From Eggerthellaceae bacterium (GTDB taxonomy: Bacteria; Actinomycetota; Coriobacteriia; Coriobacteriales; Eggerthellaceae), in the NCBI GenBank assembly GCA_017432445.1, contig JAFRJC010000067.1, positions 1 through 50,588 of the forward strand: a DNA stretch of 50,588 nucleotides. The letters are read 5' to 3'. A model generated the notes under the pieces. The model ran no database searches. It was given only the letters and a program-made list of their open reading frames with translations, and was not told the origin of the DNA. Shown here piece after piece: positions 1 through 7,571 of the stretch (the stretch's first letter is position 1; each line of letters begins with the position of its first letter). The position numbers were made by a program, and so were the translations under genes.

Positions 1-894
1 CAGATGGACGGCGCAATCCTGGTTATCGCTGCTACCGACGGCCCCATGGCCCAGACTCGCAAGCACATCCTGCTCGCCCGTCAGGTTGGCGTTCCCAACA
101 TCGTCGTGTTCCTGAACAAGTGCGACATGGTCGACGACGAAGAGCTCATCGACCTCGTCGAGATGGAGACTCGCGAGCTCCTCGACAAGTACGAGTTCCC
201 CGGCGACGACACGCCGATCATCCGCGGCTCCGCGCTGAAGGCCCTCGAGGGCGACGCTTCTTGGGAACCGCCCATCTGGGAGCTCCTGGACGCTGTCGAC
301 ACCTACATCCCCACGCCCGAGCGTGACACCGACAAGCCGTTCCTGATGGCTGTCGAGGACACCATGACCATCACCGGCCGCGGCACCGTTGCCACCGGTC
401 GTGTTGAGCGCGGCGTGCTCCACCTCAACGACCCGCTCGAGATCGTCGGCATCAAGGAGACCCAATCCACGGTCTGCACCGGCATCGAGATGTTCCGCAA
501 GCTGCTCGACGAGGCTCAGGCCGGCGACAACATCGGCTGCCTGCTCCGCGGCATCAAGCGCGACCAGATCGAGCGCGGCCAGGTTCTCTGCAAGCCGGGT
601 TCTGTGACCCCGCATACCGAGTTCATGGCTCAGATCTCCATCCTGACCAAGGACGAGGGCGGCCGCCACACCCCGTTCTTCGATGGCTATCGTCCGCAGT
701 TCTACTTCCGCACCACGGACGTCACCGGCGTTGCTCACCTGCCCGAGGGCACCGAGATGGTCATGCCTGGCGACAACGTTGAGATTCATGCCGAGCTCAT
801 CCACCCGATCGCGATGGAAGAGGGCCTGCGCCTGGCTATCCGCGAGGGCGGCCGCACGGTCGGCTCTGGCCGCGTTACCAAGATCTTGAAGTAA
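1..894 (+). CDS. tuf: Elongation factor Tu, 5' end cut by window edge
   Basis: EF-Tu is the GTPase that carries aminoacyl-tRNA to the ribosomal A site. The frame is open from base 1. The first residues ([19 protein letters not shown]) correspond to the stretch just after the DCPGH motif, so roughly the first 97 residues lie outside the window. Visible here are the NKCD guanine-specificity motif near residue 38, then the two beta-barrel domains, including [13 protein letters not shown] and a C-terminus ending GRVTKILK. The size of the visible part fits a normal full-length protein of about 395 residues. In Actinobacteria tuf usually closes the rpsL-rpsG-fusA-tuf operon; rpsL begins at the other end of this window. 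Identity is essentially certain. Confidence 0.98.
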   Translation, partial: QMDGAILVIAATDGPMAQTRKHILLARQVGVPNIVVFLNKCDMVDDEELIDLVEMETRELLDKYEFPGDDTPIIRGSALKALEGDASWEPPIWELLDAVDTYIPTPERDTDKPFLMAVEDTMTITGRGTVATGRVERGVLHLNDPLEIVGIKETQSTVCTGIEMFRKLLDEAQAGDNIGCLLRGIKRDQIERGQVLCKPGSVTPHTEFMAQISILTKDEGGRHTPFFDGYRPQFYFRTTDVTGVAHLPEGTEMVMPGDNVEIHAELIHPIAMEEGLRLAIREGGRTVGSGRVTKILK

Positions 895-915
895 CGCAGT
901 TCATTTGGAACATGT

Positions 916-944
916 AGCGGAGCTCGCATCATGCGAGCTCCGCT
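916..944 (+). terminator. Hairpin after tuf
   Basis: A 14-bp perfect inverted repeat (916-929 with 931-944, core GGAGCTCGCAT) begins 21 bases after the tuf stop. No U-run follows, so it may terminate weakly or stabilise the tuf mRNA 3' end. Confidence 0.55.
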
Positions 945-1007
945 CACCAATTCATGTGTCACGAAACAATGCCTGATCTTCAACATAAGGCATAAGGAGT
1001 TTTATTC

Positions 1008-1157
1008 ATGCGTACGATGATCACCTTGGCGTGTACGGAGTGCAAGCGCCGTAACTACACGACCAAGAAGAACAAGCAGAACAACCCCGATCGTATCGAG
1101 ATGAAGAAATATTGCAAGTGGTGTGGGCACCACACTCTCCATCGCGAAACCCGATAA
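1008..1157 (+). CDS. rpmG: 50S ribosomal protein L33
   Basis: This 49-residue protein was found by direct translation; it is too short for most ORF cut-offs. L33 is a small zinc-ribbon protein of the large subunit near the E site. The two CxxC pairs are visible (CTEC near residue 9, CKWC near residue 36), so this is the zinc-binding C+ form, and the end HHTLHRETR is typical. The ATG follows an AAGGAG ribosome site. It sits between tuf and tRNA-Trp ahead of secE-nusG, the common bacterial order. The match is in length and motifs, with nothing unusual. Confidence 0.95.
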   Translation: MRTMITLACTECKRRNYTTKKNKQNNPDRIEMKKYCKWCGHHTLHRETR

Positions 1158-1179
1158 TATAGGGGAGAAGCAAGCGTAT

Positions 1180-1255
1180 AGGCCAGTAGTTCAATTGGTA
1201 GAGCGTCGGTCTCCAAAACCGGAAGTTGAGGGTTCGAGTCCTTCCTGGCCTGCCA
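1180..1255 (+). tRNA. trnW: tRNA-Trp (CCA anticodon)
   Basis: A cloverleaf can be drawn by eye. Acceptor stem AGGCCAG pairs with CTGGCCT, followed by G and an encoded CCA. The anticodon loop is CTCCAAA with anticodon CCA, and the T arm carries GGTTCGAGTCC. It lies between rpmG and secE, a position where tRNA-Trp is found in many bacteria. Confidence 0.97.
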
Positions 1256-1317
1256 GCTTGTTTTATCCGAGCAGCTTGTGTTCAATTTGCTGAATTAGCA
1301 ACTTGAAGCCAGGCTGC

Positions 1318-1345
1318 TTGTTTGATGTTTAGAAGCAGGTATTAT
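1318..1345 (+). promoter_or_regulatory. Candidate promoter for secE-nusG
   Basis: TTGTTT (1318-1323), a 16-bp spacer and TATTAT (1340-1345) lie 23 bases before the secE ATG. The fit to a housekeeping sigma promoter is moderate. Read-through from tRNA-Trp is the alternative. Confidence 0.35.
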
Positions 1346-1367
1346 CAAAGAGGAACAGAGGTCGCAG

Positions 1368-1772
1368 ATGGCCCACAAGTCAAAGACGCAGCGCGCCAAG
1401 GCAGCAGCCGACAAGGCGAATAAGAGGGATCGCGAGCTCCGCGACGAGATCGCGGCCGAGAACGCGCCTGCAGTCGAGCCTGCCGAAGAATCCAAGGGCG
1501 GCTTTTTCAAGAAGAAGGAAGACAAGCCCGAAGCCAAGCAGCAGGTTGCCGCAGCTAAAAAGGAAGAGAAGAAGCCGAAGAAGGTTCGCTTCAAGTTCCT
1601 GAAGGACGTGCGTGCCGAGATGAAGCGCGTCACGTGGCCGACGCGTCAGGATGTCATCCGCTGGACTGGCGTGGTCGTAGGCGCACTCGTGTTCTTCGGC
1701 GTGTACGTTGCGGTTCTCGACAATCTTATCGTCACGCCTGCTTTGGTTGCGCTGACCAGTTTGGGAGCTTAA
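1368..1772 (+). CDS. secE: Preprotein translocase subunit SecE
   Basis: SecE clamps SecY in the SecYEG protein-export channel. The 134-residue product is long for bacterial SecE. The first 75 or so residues are Lys/Ala/Glu-rich and look disordered (PKKVRFKFLKDVRAEMKRV follows). The conserved core is the amphipathic helix with RAEMKRVTWPTRQDV and then one transmembrane helix (about 100-125), as in short one-span SecE proteins. AGAGGAACAGAGG precedes the ATG. The nusG ATG begins four bases after the stop, and the pairing with nusG is the classic operon. The long charged N-terminus is seen in several actinobacterial SecE proteins and is probably not an insertion. Confidence 0.95.
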   Translation: MAHKSKTQRAKAAADKANKRDRELRDEIAAENAPAVEPAEESKGGFFKKKEDKPEAKQQVAAAKKEEKKPKKVRFKFLKDVRAEMKRVTWPTRQDVIRWTGVVVGALVFFGVYVAVLDNLIVTPALVALTSLGA

Positions 1773-1775
1773 GCC

Positions 1776-2312
1776 ATGGCTAAGAAATGGTACGTCCTGC
1801 ATACGTACTCGGGTTATGAGAACAAGGTGCGCCAGAACCTGCTGCAGCGCATCGAGTCCATGGGTCTCGAGAACAAGATCTTCAAGATTGAGATTCCGAC
1901 CGAGACGGTCACCGAGATCAAGGAAGGCGGCAAGCGCGTCGAATCCGAGAAGAAGATTCTTCCCGGGTACGTGCTCGTGCGCATGGAACTCGACCCCGAC
2001 AGCTGGACGGTCGTGCGCAACACTCCCGGCGTGACGGGTTTCGTGGGTAGCCAGGGCAACCCCGAGCCGCTCACGCGCGATGAGTACAACAAGATCATGG
2101 GCGTCGGCAAGCCGCGCAAGGGCACGCCGAAGAAGGCGACTACCAGCATCGAGGTCGGCCAGACGGTCAAGGTCGTGTCCGGCCCCTTCGTAGATTTCGA
2201 TGGAACGGTAGCCGAGGTCATGCCGGACGCAGGCAAGGTTCGCGTCATGGTTTCCATTTTCGGCCGCGAAACGCCGGTCGAGCTTTCGTTCGATCAGGTG
2301 GCACGAGTTTAG
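1776..2312 (+). CDS. nusG: Transcription termination/antitermination factor NusG
   Basis: NusG binds RNA polymerase through its N-terminal NGN domain and couples it to Rho or the ribosome through a C-terminal KOW domain. The 178 residues show the start AKKWYVLHTYSGYENKVRQ, the middle ILPGYVLVRMELD, the conserved NTPGVTGFVG and a KOW stretch near residues 128-175 (GQTVKVVSGPFVDFDGTV). Length is normal for the family without the large insertion found in some Actinobacteria. It is tightly coupled to secE and is followed by rplK. Confidence 0.97.
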   Translation: MAKKWYVLHTYSGYENKVRQNLLQRIESMGLENKIFKIEIPTETVTEIKEGGKRVESEKKILPGYVLVRMELDPDSWTVVRNTPGVTGFVGSQGNPEPLTRDEYNKIMGVGKPRKGTPKKATTSIEVGQTVKVVSGPFVDFDGTVAEVMPDAGKVRVMVSIFGRETPVELSFDQVARV

Positions 2313-2405
2313 GAGTAACGTTAACGAGCGTTCGTGCCCGCGTGGACCGGGGCTTCTCGCGAATGCTTGCTTGATAGAGAAGACATTACCGAAAGGATTG
2401 AAGAT

Positions 2406-2903
2406 ATGGCCCCCAAGAAAAAAGTGACCGGCTTTGTAAAGCTTCAGATTCCTGCCGGCGCCGCTAACCCGGCTCCTCCGGTAGGTCCGGCCCTTGGCGC
2501 CCAGGGCGTCAACATCATGCAGTTCTGCCAGCAGTTCAACGCTGCTACGCAGGAGCAGTCCGGCACCATCATCCCCGTTGAGATTACGGTCTACGAGGAC
2601 AAGTCCTTCACTTTCGTGTGCAAGACGCCTCCGGCCGCCGTTCTCATCAAGGAGAAGCTGGGCATCCAGAGCGGTTCTGGCATCCCGCAGCTGCGTTTCG
2701 TTGGCGAGCTGTCCGAGCAGCAGCTCCGCGAAATCGCCGAGATCAAGATGCCCGACCTCAACGCCAACAGCATCGAGGCCGCTATGGAGATCATCGCCGG
2801 CACCGCTCGCTCCATGGGCGTGCGCATCGAGGGTCGCGAGATGAAGAAGAAGTACATCCCGAGCCGTAAGCTGGCAGAACAACTGCGCCAGATGGGCCAA
2901 TAA
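2406..2903 (+). CDS. rplK: 50S ribosomal protein L11
   Basis: L11 forms the GTPase-associated centre and stalk base with 23S rRNA. I place the start at 2406 ([14 protein letters not shown]), after GAAAGGATTGAAG; an open frame further upstream (2334) gives an unlikely leader. The Pro-rich N-terminal hinge [16 protein letters not shown] and the RNA-binding end [15 protein letters not shown] are diagnostic. The protein has 165 residues against the usual 141-142: about 22 basic residues ([17 protein letters not shown]) follow the normal C-terminus. It forms a pair with rplA, but 280 bases with a palindrome separate them. Confidence 0.97.
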   Translation: MAPKKKVTGFVKLQIPAGAANPAPPVGPALGAQGVNIMQFCQQFNAATQEQSGTIIPVEITVYEDKSFTFVCKTPPAAVLIKEKLGIQSGSGIPQLRFVGELSEQQLREIAEIKMPDLNANSIEAAMEIIAGTARSMGVRIEGREMKKKYIPSRKLAEQLRQMGQ

Positions 2904-2952
2904 TAGGGTTTCGCCCGCCTGGCGGCGGTCGGCACTGCCGACGCTGCGGCCA

Positions 2953-3041
2953 ATTCTGGCGGCACACTGGCCTCTTATTTCCGCCCTCGCGTACCGAAGT
3001 ACGCGTCGGGCGAAAGGCGAGGCCATCGCACTCGCCAGAAT
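2953..3041. repeat. Imperfect palindromic element between rplK and rplA
   Basis: Bases 2953-2994 and 2999-3041 form an imperfect inverted repeat around a CGAA loop. ATTCTGGCG and GCGTAC are conserved at the two ends of each arm, with GGCCTC and GCCC matching between. A shorter palindrome (GTCGGCACTGCCGAC) lies just upstream near 2928. The composition and length differ from normal ribosomal operon spacers. It could be an inserted palindromic repeat or an mRNA structure tuning rplA expression relative to rplK. Confidence 0.6.
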
Positions 3042-3102
3042 CGCCCTCGCTGACTTGAGTTGGACCTACGGCTCCAAGAATGGTTGAGGGGTTTTGTTAG
3101 GA

Positions 3103-3148
3103 CTTAAGCGCAAAAGCGCTGGTCATATAAGTTGGGAGAGCGCTTAAG
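3103..3148 (+). promoter_or_regulatory. Stem-loop leader upstream of rplA
   Basis: CTTAAGCGC (3103-3111) pairs perfectly with GCGCTTAAG (3140-3148), and an inner GCGC-AAAA-GCGC alternative exists. It ends 35 bases before the rplA ATG. L1 is known to autoregulate by binding its own leader mRNA in many bacteria, so an L1 site is plausible. I could not match a specific L1 consensus. Confidence 0.4.
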
Positions 3149-3183
3149 AGGCGTTCGCTAGCCACCACGAAGGAGATAAGAGA

Positions 3184-3903
3184 ATGGCTAAGAAATCCAA
3201 GGGTTACCGCATCGCGTCAGAGAAGATCGAGAAGCGCGACTACGCGCCGTACGAGGCATTTGAACTGCTGAAGGAAATCGCTTCGGCCAAGTTCGACGAG
3301 TCCGTCGAGGTTCACTTCCGCCTCGGCATCGACACCCGCAAGGCTGATCAGCAGCTGCGCGGCACCGTGAGCCTGCCGAACGGCTCTGGCAAGAGCGTAC
3401 GCGTCGCAGTCTTCGCCGAGGGTGAAGCTGCACGTGCCGCCGAGGAAGCCGGTGCCGATATCGTCGGCAGCGACGACCTGGTCGCCGACATCCAGGCTGG
3501 CGTCATCAACTTCGACGCCGCCGTCGCCACGCCCGACCAGATGGGCAAGGTTGGTCGCCTGGGCAAGATCCTCGGTCCCCGTGGTCTTATGCCCAACCCC
3601 AAGCTCGGCACCGTTACTCCTGATGTCGCCAAGGCCATCAAGGAGCTCAAGGGTGGTCGTGTCGAGTACCGCGCCGACCGTTACGGCATCGCGCACGTGC
3701 TCATCGGCAAGACCAGCTTCTCTATCGAGCAGCTCTGCCAGAACTACGGCGTCGTATACGACGAGGTTCTGCGCATGAAGCCTTCCACTGCAAAGGGCAG
3801 GTATGTCAAGTCCATTACCGTGGCTTCCACCATGAGCCCGGGCATCAAGGTTGATCCTTCCGTCAACCGCGACTACGACTCCAAGCCGGTCGTTGCCGAA
3901 TAG
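3184..3903 (+). CDS. rplA: 50S ribosomal protein L1
   Basis: L1 forms the mobile L1 stalk on 23S rRNA that helps release deacylated tRNA, and is commonly a translational repressor of its own operon. The 239 residues match the usual length (about 230-240). Visible signatures are [19 protein letters not shown] near residue 48, [27 protein letters not shown] near 118-140 and [22 protein letters not shown] precedes the ATG. A strong terminator follows 24 bases after the stop, so the unit ends here. Confidence 0.98.
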   Translation: MAKKSKGYRIASEKIEKRDYAPYEAFELLKEIASAKFDESVEVHFRLGIDTRKADQQLRGTVSLPNGSGKSVRVAVFAEGEAARAAEEAGADIVGSDDLVADIQAGVINFDAAVATPDQMGKVGRLGKILGPRGLMPNPKLGTVTPDVAKAIKELKGGRVEYRADRYGIAHVLIGKTSFSIEQLCQNYGVVYDEVLRMKPSTAKGRYVKSITVASTMSPGIKVDPSVNRDYDSKPVVAE

Positions 3904-3927
3904 CAGAACGGACTGAGCAACATGCAA

Positions 3928-3951
3928 GGGAGCCTACGGGCTCCCTTTTTT
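3928..3951 (+). terminator. Rho-independent terminator after rplA
   Basis: GGGAGCC (3928-3934) pairs with GGCTCCC (3939-3945) around TACG, followed by TTTTTT. A textbook intrinsic terminator. Confidence 0.93.
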
Positions 3952-4123
3952 GTTTCGCTTCGAAAGCGGGATGGGATTCTCTTCCAAATATCCCGTCTCA
4001 TCTTGATGCAGCATAGAGTCTTGACTCATCTACCAACACGATGAGATGCTTGTATTCAGTCAAGATGGGCAAGCGTTGTGCAACTTGCCTCATCCGCTTT
4101 GTCCAAGTCTAAGCGAGGAAGCT

Positions 4124-4897
4124 ATGGCGGTAATCCTGAAGACGCCCGAAGAAATCGAGGCCATGAAAGAGGCCGGTCGGCTTTCGGCGGAGGTGTTGCG
4201 CGAAGTGGGTGCGCGCTGTGTGCCGGGTGTTTCCACACTCGAGCTGGACCAATTCGCGGAGGATTATATCCGAAGCAGGGGAGGTATCCCGACATTCAAG
4301 GGGTACGGAGGCTTCCCCGGTAGCATCTGCGCTTCCATAAACGAGCAAATCGTTCACGGTATTCCGTCGAGCACGGTCAAACTGAAAAGCGGGGACATCA
4401 TTTCGATCGACGTTGGTGCGACCGTCGATGGATGGGCGGGCGACAATGCTTGGACATTCGCTGTCGGACGTATAGGGCACCAGGTCAAGAAGCTTCTCGA
4501 GATAACGGAGAAGAGCATGTGGATGGCGATTGCGGCCGCACGTCCCGGCAACAGGCTTGGCGATATCGGGCATGCGGTTCAAGCTGTCGCAAAATCGGGT
4601 GGATTTGGCGTGGTGCGCGACTACACGGGACACGGCATCGGCCGCGACATGCACGAGAGTCCGCAGGTCCCCAATTATGGGCTCAAGCATACGGGCATGA
4701 AGCTGCAGGTAGGAATGGTGCTCGCCATTGAGCCGATGCTGACAATGGGCACGCACAAAACCCATGTCATGCGCGACGGCTGGCTTGTCGTAACGCAAGA
4801 TGGCAAGCCTGCCGCCCATTTTGAAAAGACGGTTGCCATCACCGAAGACGGTCCCGTGCTGGTATCGACCGAACCTGGGCGTGACCGCCCGCTCTAA
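4124..4897 (+). CDS. map: Methionine aminopeptidase, type I
   Basis: It removes the initiator methionine from new proteins with a dinuclear metal site. Start at 4124 (MAVILKTPEEIEAMKEAGR) follows GCGAGGAAGC. The upstream part of the open frame (from 4046) lacks a ribosome site. The 257 residues show the five metal ligands in context: two Asp in SIDVGATVDGWAGDNAWTF (near 97 and 108), His in GHGIGRDMHESP (near 173), Glu in AIEP (near 206) and Glu in HFEKTVAI (near 237). Length fits type Ia enzymes without an N-terminal zinc-finger extension. It stands alone between a terminator and a convergent minus-strand gene. Confidence 0.96.
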   Translation: MAVILKTPEEIEAMKEAGRLSAEVLREVGARCVPGVSTLELDQFAEDYIRSRGGIPTFKGYGGFPGSICASINEQIVHGIPSSTVKLKSGDIISIDVGATVDGWAGDNAWTFAVGRIGHQVKKLLEITEKSMWMAIAAARPGNRLGDIGHAVQAVAKSGGFGVVRDYTGHGIGRDMHESPQVPNYGLKHTGMKLQVGMVLAIEPMLTMGTHKTHVMRDGWLVVTQDGKPAAHFEKTVAITEDGPVLVSTEPGRDRPL

Positions 4898-4960
4898 AAG
4901 GAACAGCCATCCGGGGAGCGCCCAGATGGCTGAACCGAAAAGTTCTTGTCGTTTGAAAGG

Positions 4961-6448
4961 CTAGCCCTGGTAATAGCGGCGTTGTTCGTATTTTGGCTCG
5001 CAGCACACGTTGATGCCGAGCGAGCGGTAGAGCAGCTCGTCGTCGCTGGGGATGATCACGCTGAAATAGGCGTCGCATCCTCGCAGCGCGCCTGCGGCTT
5101 GGATGGCGGTCGCTGCCATGGGATTGGTGAGCGAGCTGGTGGACAGCGCTATCAGCATCTCGCGCGGGTGTAGGCGCGGGTTTTTGTGGCCGAGCTGTTC
5201 GGTGCGCAGGTTGCAGATGGGCTCGAGGGCCAAGTCGCTGATGATGTAGAGGTTATCGTCGATGCCCGCTTGGGCTTTCAGCGCATTGAGCAGTACAGAC
5301 GAAGCGGCTCCGAGCAAGGTCGACGTCTTGCCGGTGATGATGCGGCCGTCGGGGAGCTCCATCGCGCCCGCCGGCCCACCCGATTGCTCGGCTTTGGCCA
5401 GAGCGGCAGCGCGTGCTGGCGAGAGGTTTGCATCGACGCCCGCCTTCTTCATGAGCATCTCGGCTTTGACGACGAGTTCGTCGCCAAGCCCCGTGCGCTT
5501 CGCCTCGGTCGCCGTTTGGAAGTAGCGGCGCACGATTTCGCGATTCGCCGCATCGCGGCATGCGTCATCGTCGACGATGGCCAAGCCCGCCATGTTCACG
5601 CCCATATCGGTCGGCGATTTGTAGGGGCTTTCGCCCAAGATGCCCTCGAGCATAGCCTTGAGCACAGGGAATATCTCGATATCCCGGTTGTAGTTGACCG
5701 TCGTCTCGCCGTATGCCTCGAGATGGAACGGATCGATGGCGTTCACATCGGACAAATCGAGGGTCGCAGCCTCCTAGGCGATGTTGACGGGGTGGTCGAG
5801 CGAGAGGTTCCAGATGGGGAACGTCTCGAACTTCGCATAGCCTGCGTTCACGCCCCGCTTATGCTCATGGTAGAGCTGCGAGAGGCAGGTGGCCATCTTG
5901 CCCGAACCGGGGCCGGGTGCCGAAACGACGACAAGCGGGCGCGTGGTCTCGATATAGTCGTTTTTACCCATGCCCTCGTCGCTGACGATGTGGTCGATGT
6001 CGTACGGATAGCCCTCGATGGGGTAGTGCAGGTAGCTTTTCACGCCGAGCCCTTCGAGGCGCTGGCGGAAGGCGTCGGCTGCAGGCTGATTGCGGTACTG
6101 CGCGATGCAGACGCTGCCTACGTAGAAGCCCAGGCCTTTGAAGATGTCCATGAGGCGCAGCATGTCCTCGTCATAGGTGATTCCCAAGTCGCCGCGAACT
6201 TTCGAATGCTCGATGTGGTTTGCGTTGATGACCAGGATAATCTCGATGTCGTCCACCATGCTCTTCAGCATGCGCAGCTTGGTGTCCGGCTCGAATCCGG
6301 GCAGGACGCGCGAGGCATGGTAATCGTCGAACAGCTTGCCGCCGAATTCTAGATAGAGCTTGCCGCCGAAGGTCTGGATGCGATCCCGGATGCGCGCCGT
6401 CTGAAGCTCGATGTACTTATCGTTGTCGAAACCGATACGTCTAGGCAT
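4961..6448 (-). pseudogene. UPF0371 / DUF1846 family protein, split by one in-frame TAG
   Basis: The family protein is about 495 residues and of unsettled function. Here residues 1-224 ([19 protein letters not shown] ... DHPVNIA) end at TAG (5774-5776). The same frame continues without shift as EAATLDLSDVNAIDPFHLEAYG to a normal end at 4961. In family members I recall this joint as NIAYEAA, so a Tyr codon appears to have become TAG by one base change. The rest, including the nucleotide-site-like APGPGSGK near residue 148, is intact and in the expected order. A good ribosome site (GGGAAGAGGG) precedes the ATG. It is either a very recent nonsense mutation, a base-call error or a gene making two fragments. 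An internal ATG at 5755 could start the second part, but lacks an obvious ribosome site. Confidence 0.85.
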
Positions 6449-6515
6449 GCGAACCCTCTTCCCTTCGTGCGTACCAAGTAATTATAGCCGAGGGGAGGCG
6501 AGGGGGCTGAAATTT

Positions 6516-6566
6516 GGTCCCGTAAATCTTCGGGACCCGATAGGGGGGATGGGTTCCTTATCGGGT
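6516..6566 (-). terminator. Two stacked hairpins after nadK
   Basis: On the minus strand just past the nadK stop there are two stems. One is ACCCGATA(A)GG with CCTATCGGGT (6535-6544 with 6556-6566), then GGTCCCG with CGGGACC (6531-6537 with 6516-6522), followed by AAATTT. The two share bases 6535-6537, so they may be mutually exclusive. It probably separates nadK from the UPF0371 gene. Confidence 0.55.
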
Positions 6567-6568
6567 TT

Positions 6569-7456
6569 CTAGTCGAAGAAGGTGCGGGCTATCTGGTGGT
6601 AGAAGCTCTCGTCGTGACGATTGAGCAAGACGGTGGGCCTGTCTCCTGTGCTTACGATCACTCGGGATACGGGGCGCTCGAACTCAAGGGCATCGCCGTC
6701 TGCGAAAAGCGAGACCTCGCGCGCGCTTGCCGAGCCTTCTTCCATCGTTACCTCGACGATGTCGTGGTGTTCGGTGACGATGGAACGCGATTTGAAGGTG
6801 TGGGGCGCCAGGGGGACGACGATCATCCCTCGATGGCTCGGGCCGACGAGCGGGCCGCCTGCAGAAAGCGCGTAGGCCGTCGAGCCCGTGGCGGTGGAGA
6901 CGATTACGCCGTCGCCGCGCAGGTGCGCCACCTTGTCGCCGGAGACGTGCAGGTCGAAGTCCACGATATGCCCCATGGCGCCTCGAGTGATGGCGATCTC
7001 GTTGAGGACGAAAAAGCTGCGGGGCTCCGTCGGCTCATCGACGTCATCGCCCTCGCATTCCACGCAAACATGCAAGTTGACGCGCTCTTCACGGCAAATC
7101 TCCCCCGAAAGCGCGTCGGCGAGCAGGGCGATGACCCCGTTCTTCGCCGAATTGGCCAAGAACCCTAGATGCCCGAAATTCATGCCGAGGATCGGCGCGT
7201 CGAGCATCGTCGAGAGGCGTGCCGTATGGAGCAGCGTGCCGTCGCCGCCGAGCGTTACGACCAGGTCGACGGGCCCTTCGAGCTCGGGTGCCACATCGCG
7301 TGCGCCCTTACCGCTGTACAGGAAGGAGCTGTCGGGAAGCTGGCTCACGTCGAGCGGCACATGGGAGATGCCTTGAGAATCCAGATAGGCGATTATTTGG
7401 TACAAGGCATCGGTCGTCTCCCTGTTTTTCCTGTTCGAGACTATGAGGATGTTCAT
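6569..7456 (-). CDS. nadK: NAD kinase
   Basis: It phosphorylates NAD to NADP. I choose the start at 7456 (MNILIVSNRKNRETTDALY), preceded by AAAAGGGG. The frame is open much further upstream, but those residues are unlike the family. The 295 residues carry the family's GGDGT motif (VTLGGDGTLLHTARL near 60-70), the LNEIAITRG motif (near 147), and the TGSTAYALSAGGP motif near 184-196. A 76-residue N-terminal domain precedes GGDGT, normal for actinobacterial enzymes. It diverges from murJ, sharing a roughly 115-bp upstream region. Confidence 0.96.
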   Translation of the reverse strand: MNILIVSNRKNRETTDALYQIIAYLDSQGISHVPLDVSQLPDSSFLYSGKGARDVAPELEGPVDLVVTLGGDGTLLHTARLSTMLDAPILGMNFGHLGFLANSAKNGVIALLADALSGEICREERVNLHVCVECEGDDVDEPTEPRSFFVLNEIAITRGAMGHIVDFDLHVSGDKVAHLRGDGVIVSTATGSTAYALSAGGPLVGPSHRGMIVVPLAPHTFKSRSIVTEHHDIVEVTMEEGSASAREVSLFADGDALEFERPVSRVIVSTGDRPTVLLNRHDESFYHQIARTFFD

Positions 7457-7571
7457 TGCGCACGGCCCCTTTTCGGGATTTCGAGTGAATAGCGCCTGCA
7501 ATTGCGGCAGTTGATTCATTATATACAAGCGTTTGCGACACCATTGTGGGCTTTTGGATGAAAGAGAAAGC

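Noticed and set aside
1380..3026. A 548-codon open frame on the minus strand across secE, nusG and rplK
   Set aside because: It lies opposite three certain genes; GC-rich third positions keep the antisense frame open. Its protein is His/Asp/Leu-rich with no family signature.
5774..5776. TAG read as a special amino acid such as pyrrolysine
   Set aside because: TAG is an ordinary stop for rplA, xerD, serC and other genes here, and no recoding signal or machinery is seen.
5186..6352. A 388-codon plus-strand frame opposite the UPF0371 gene
   Set aside because: The minus strand carries the recognisable family protein on both sides of the amber codon; this frame has no matching family.
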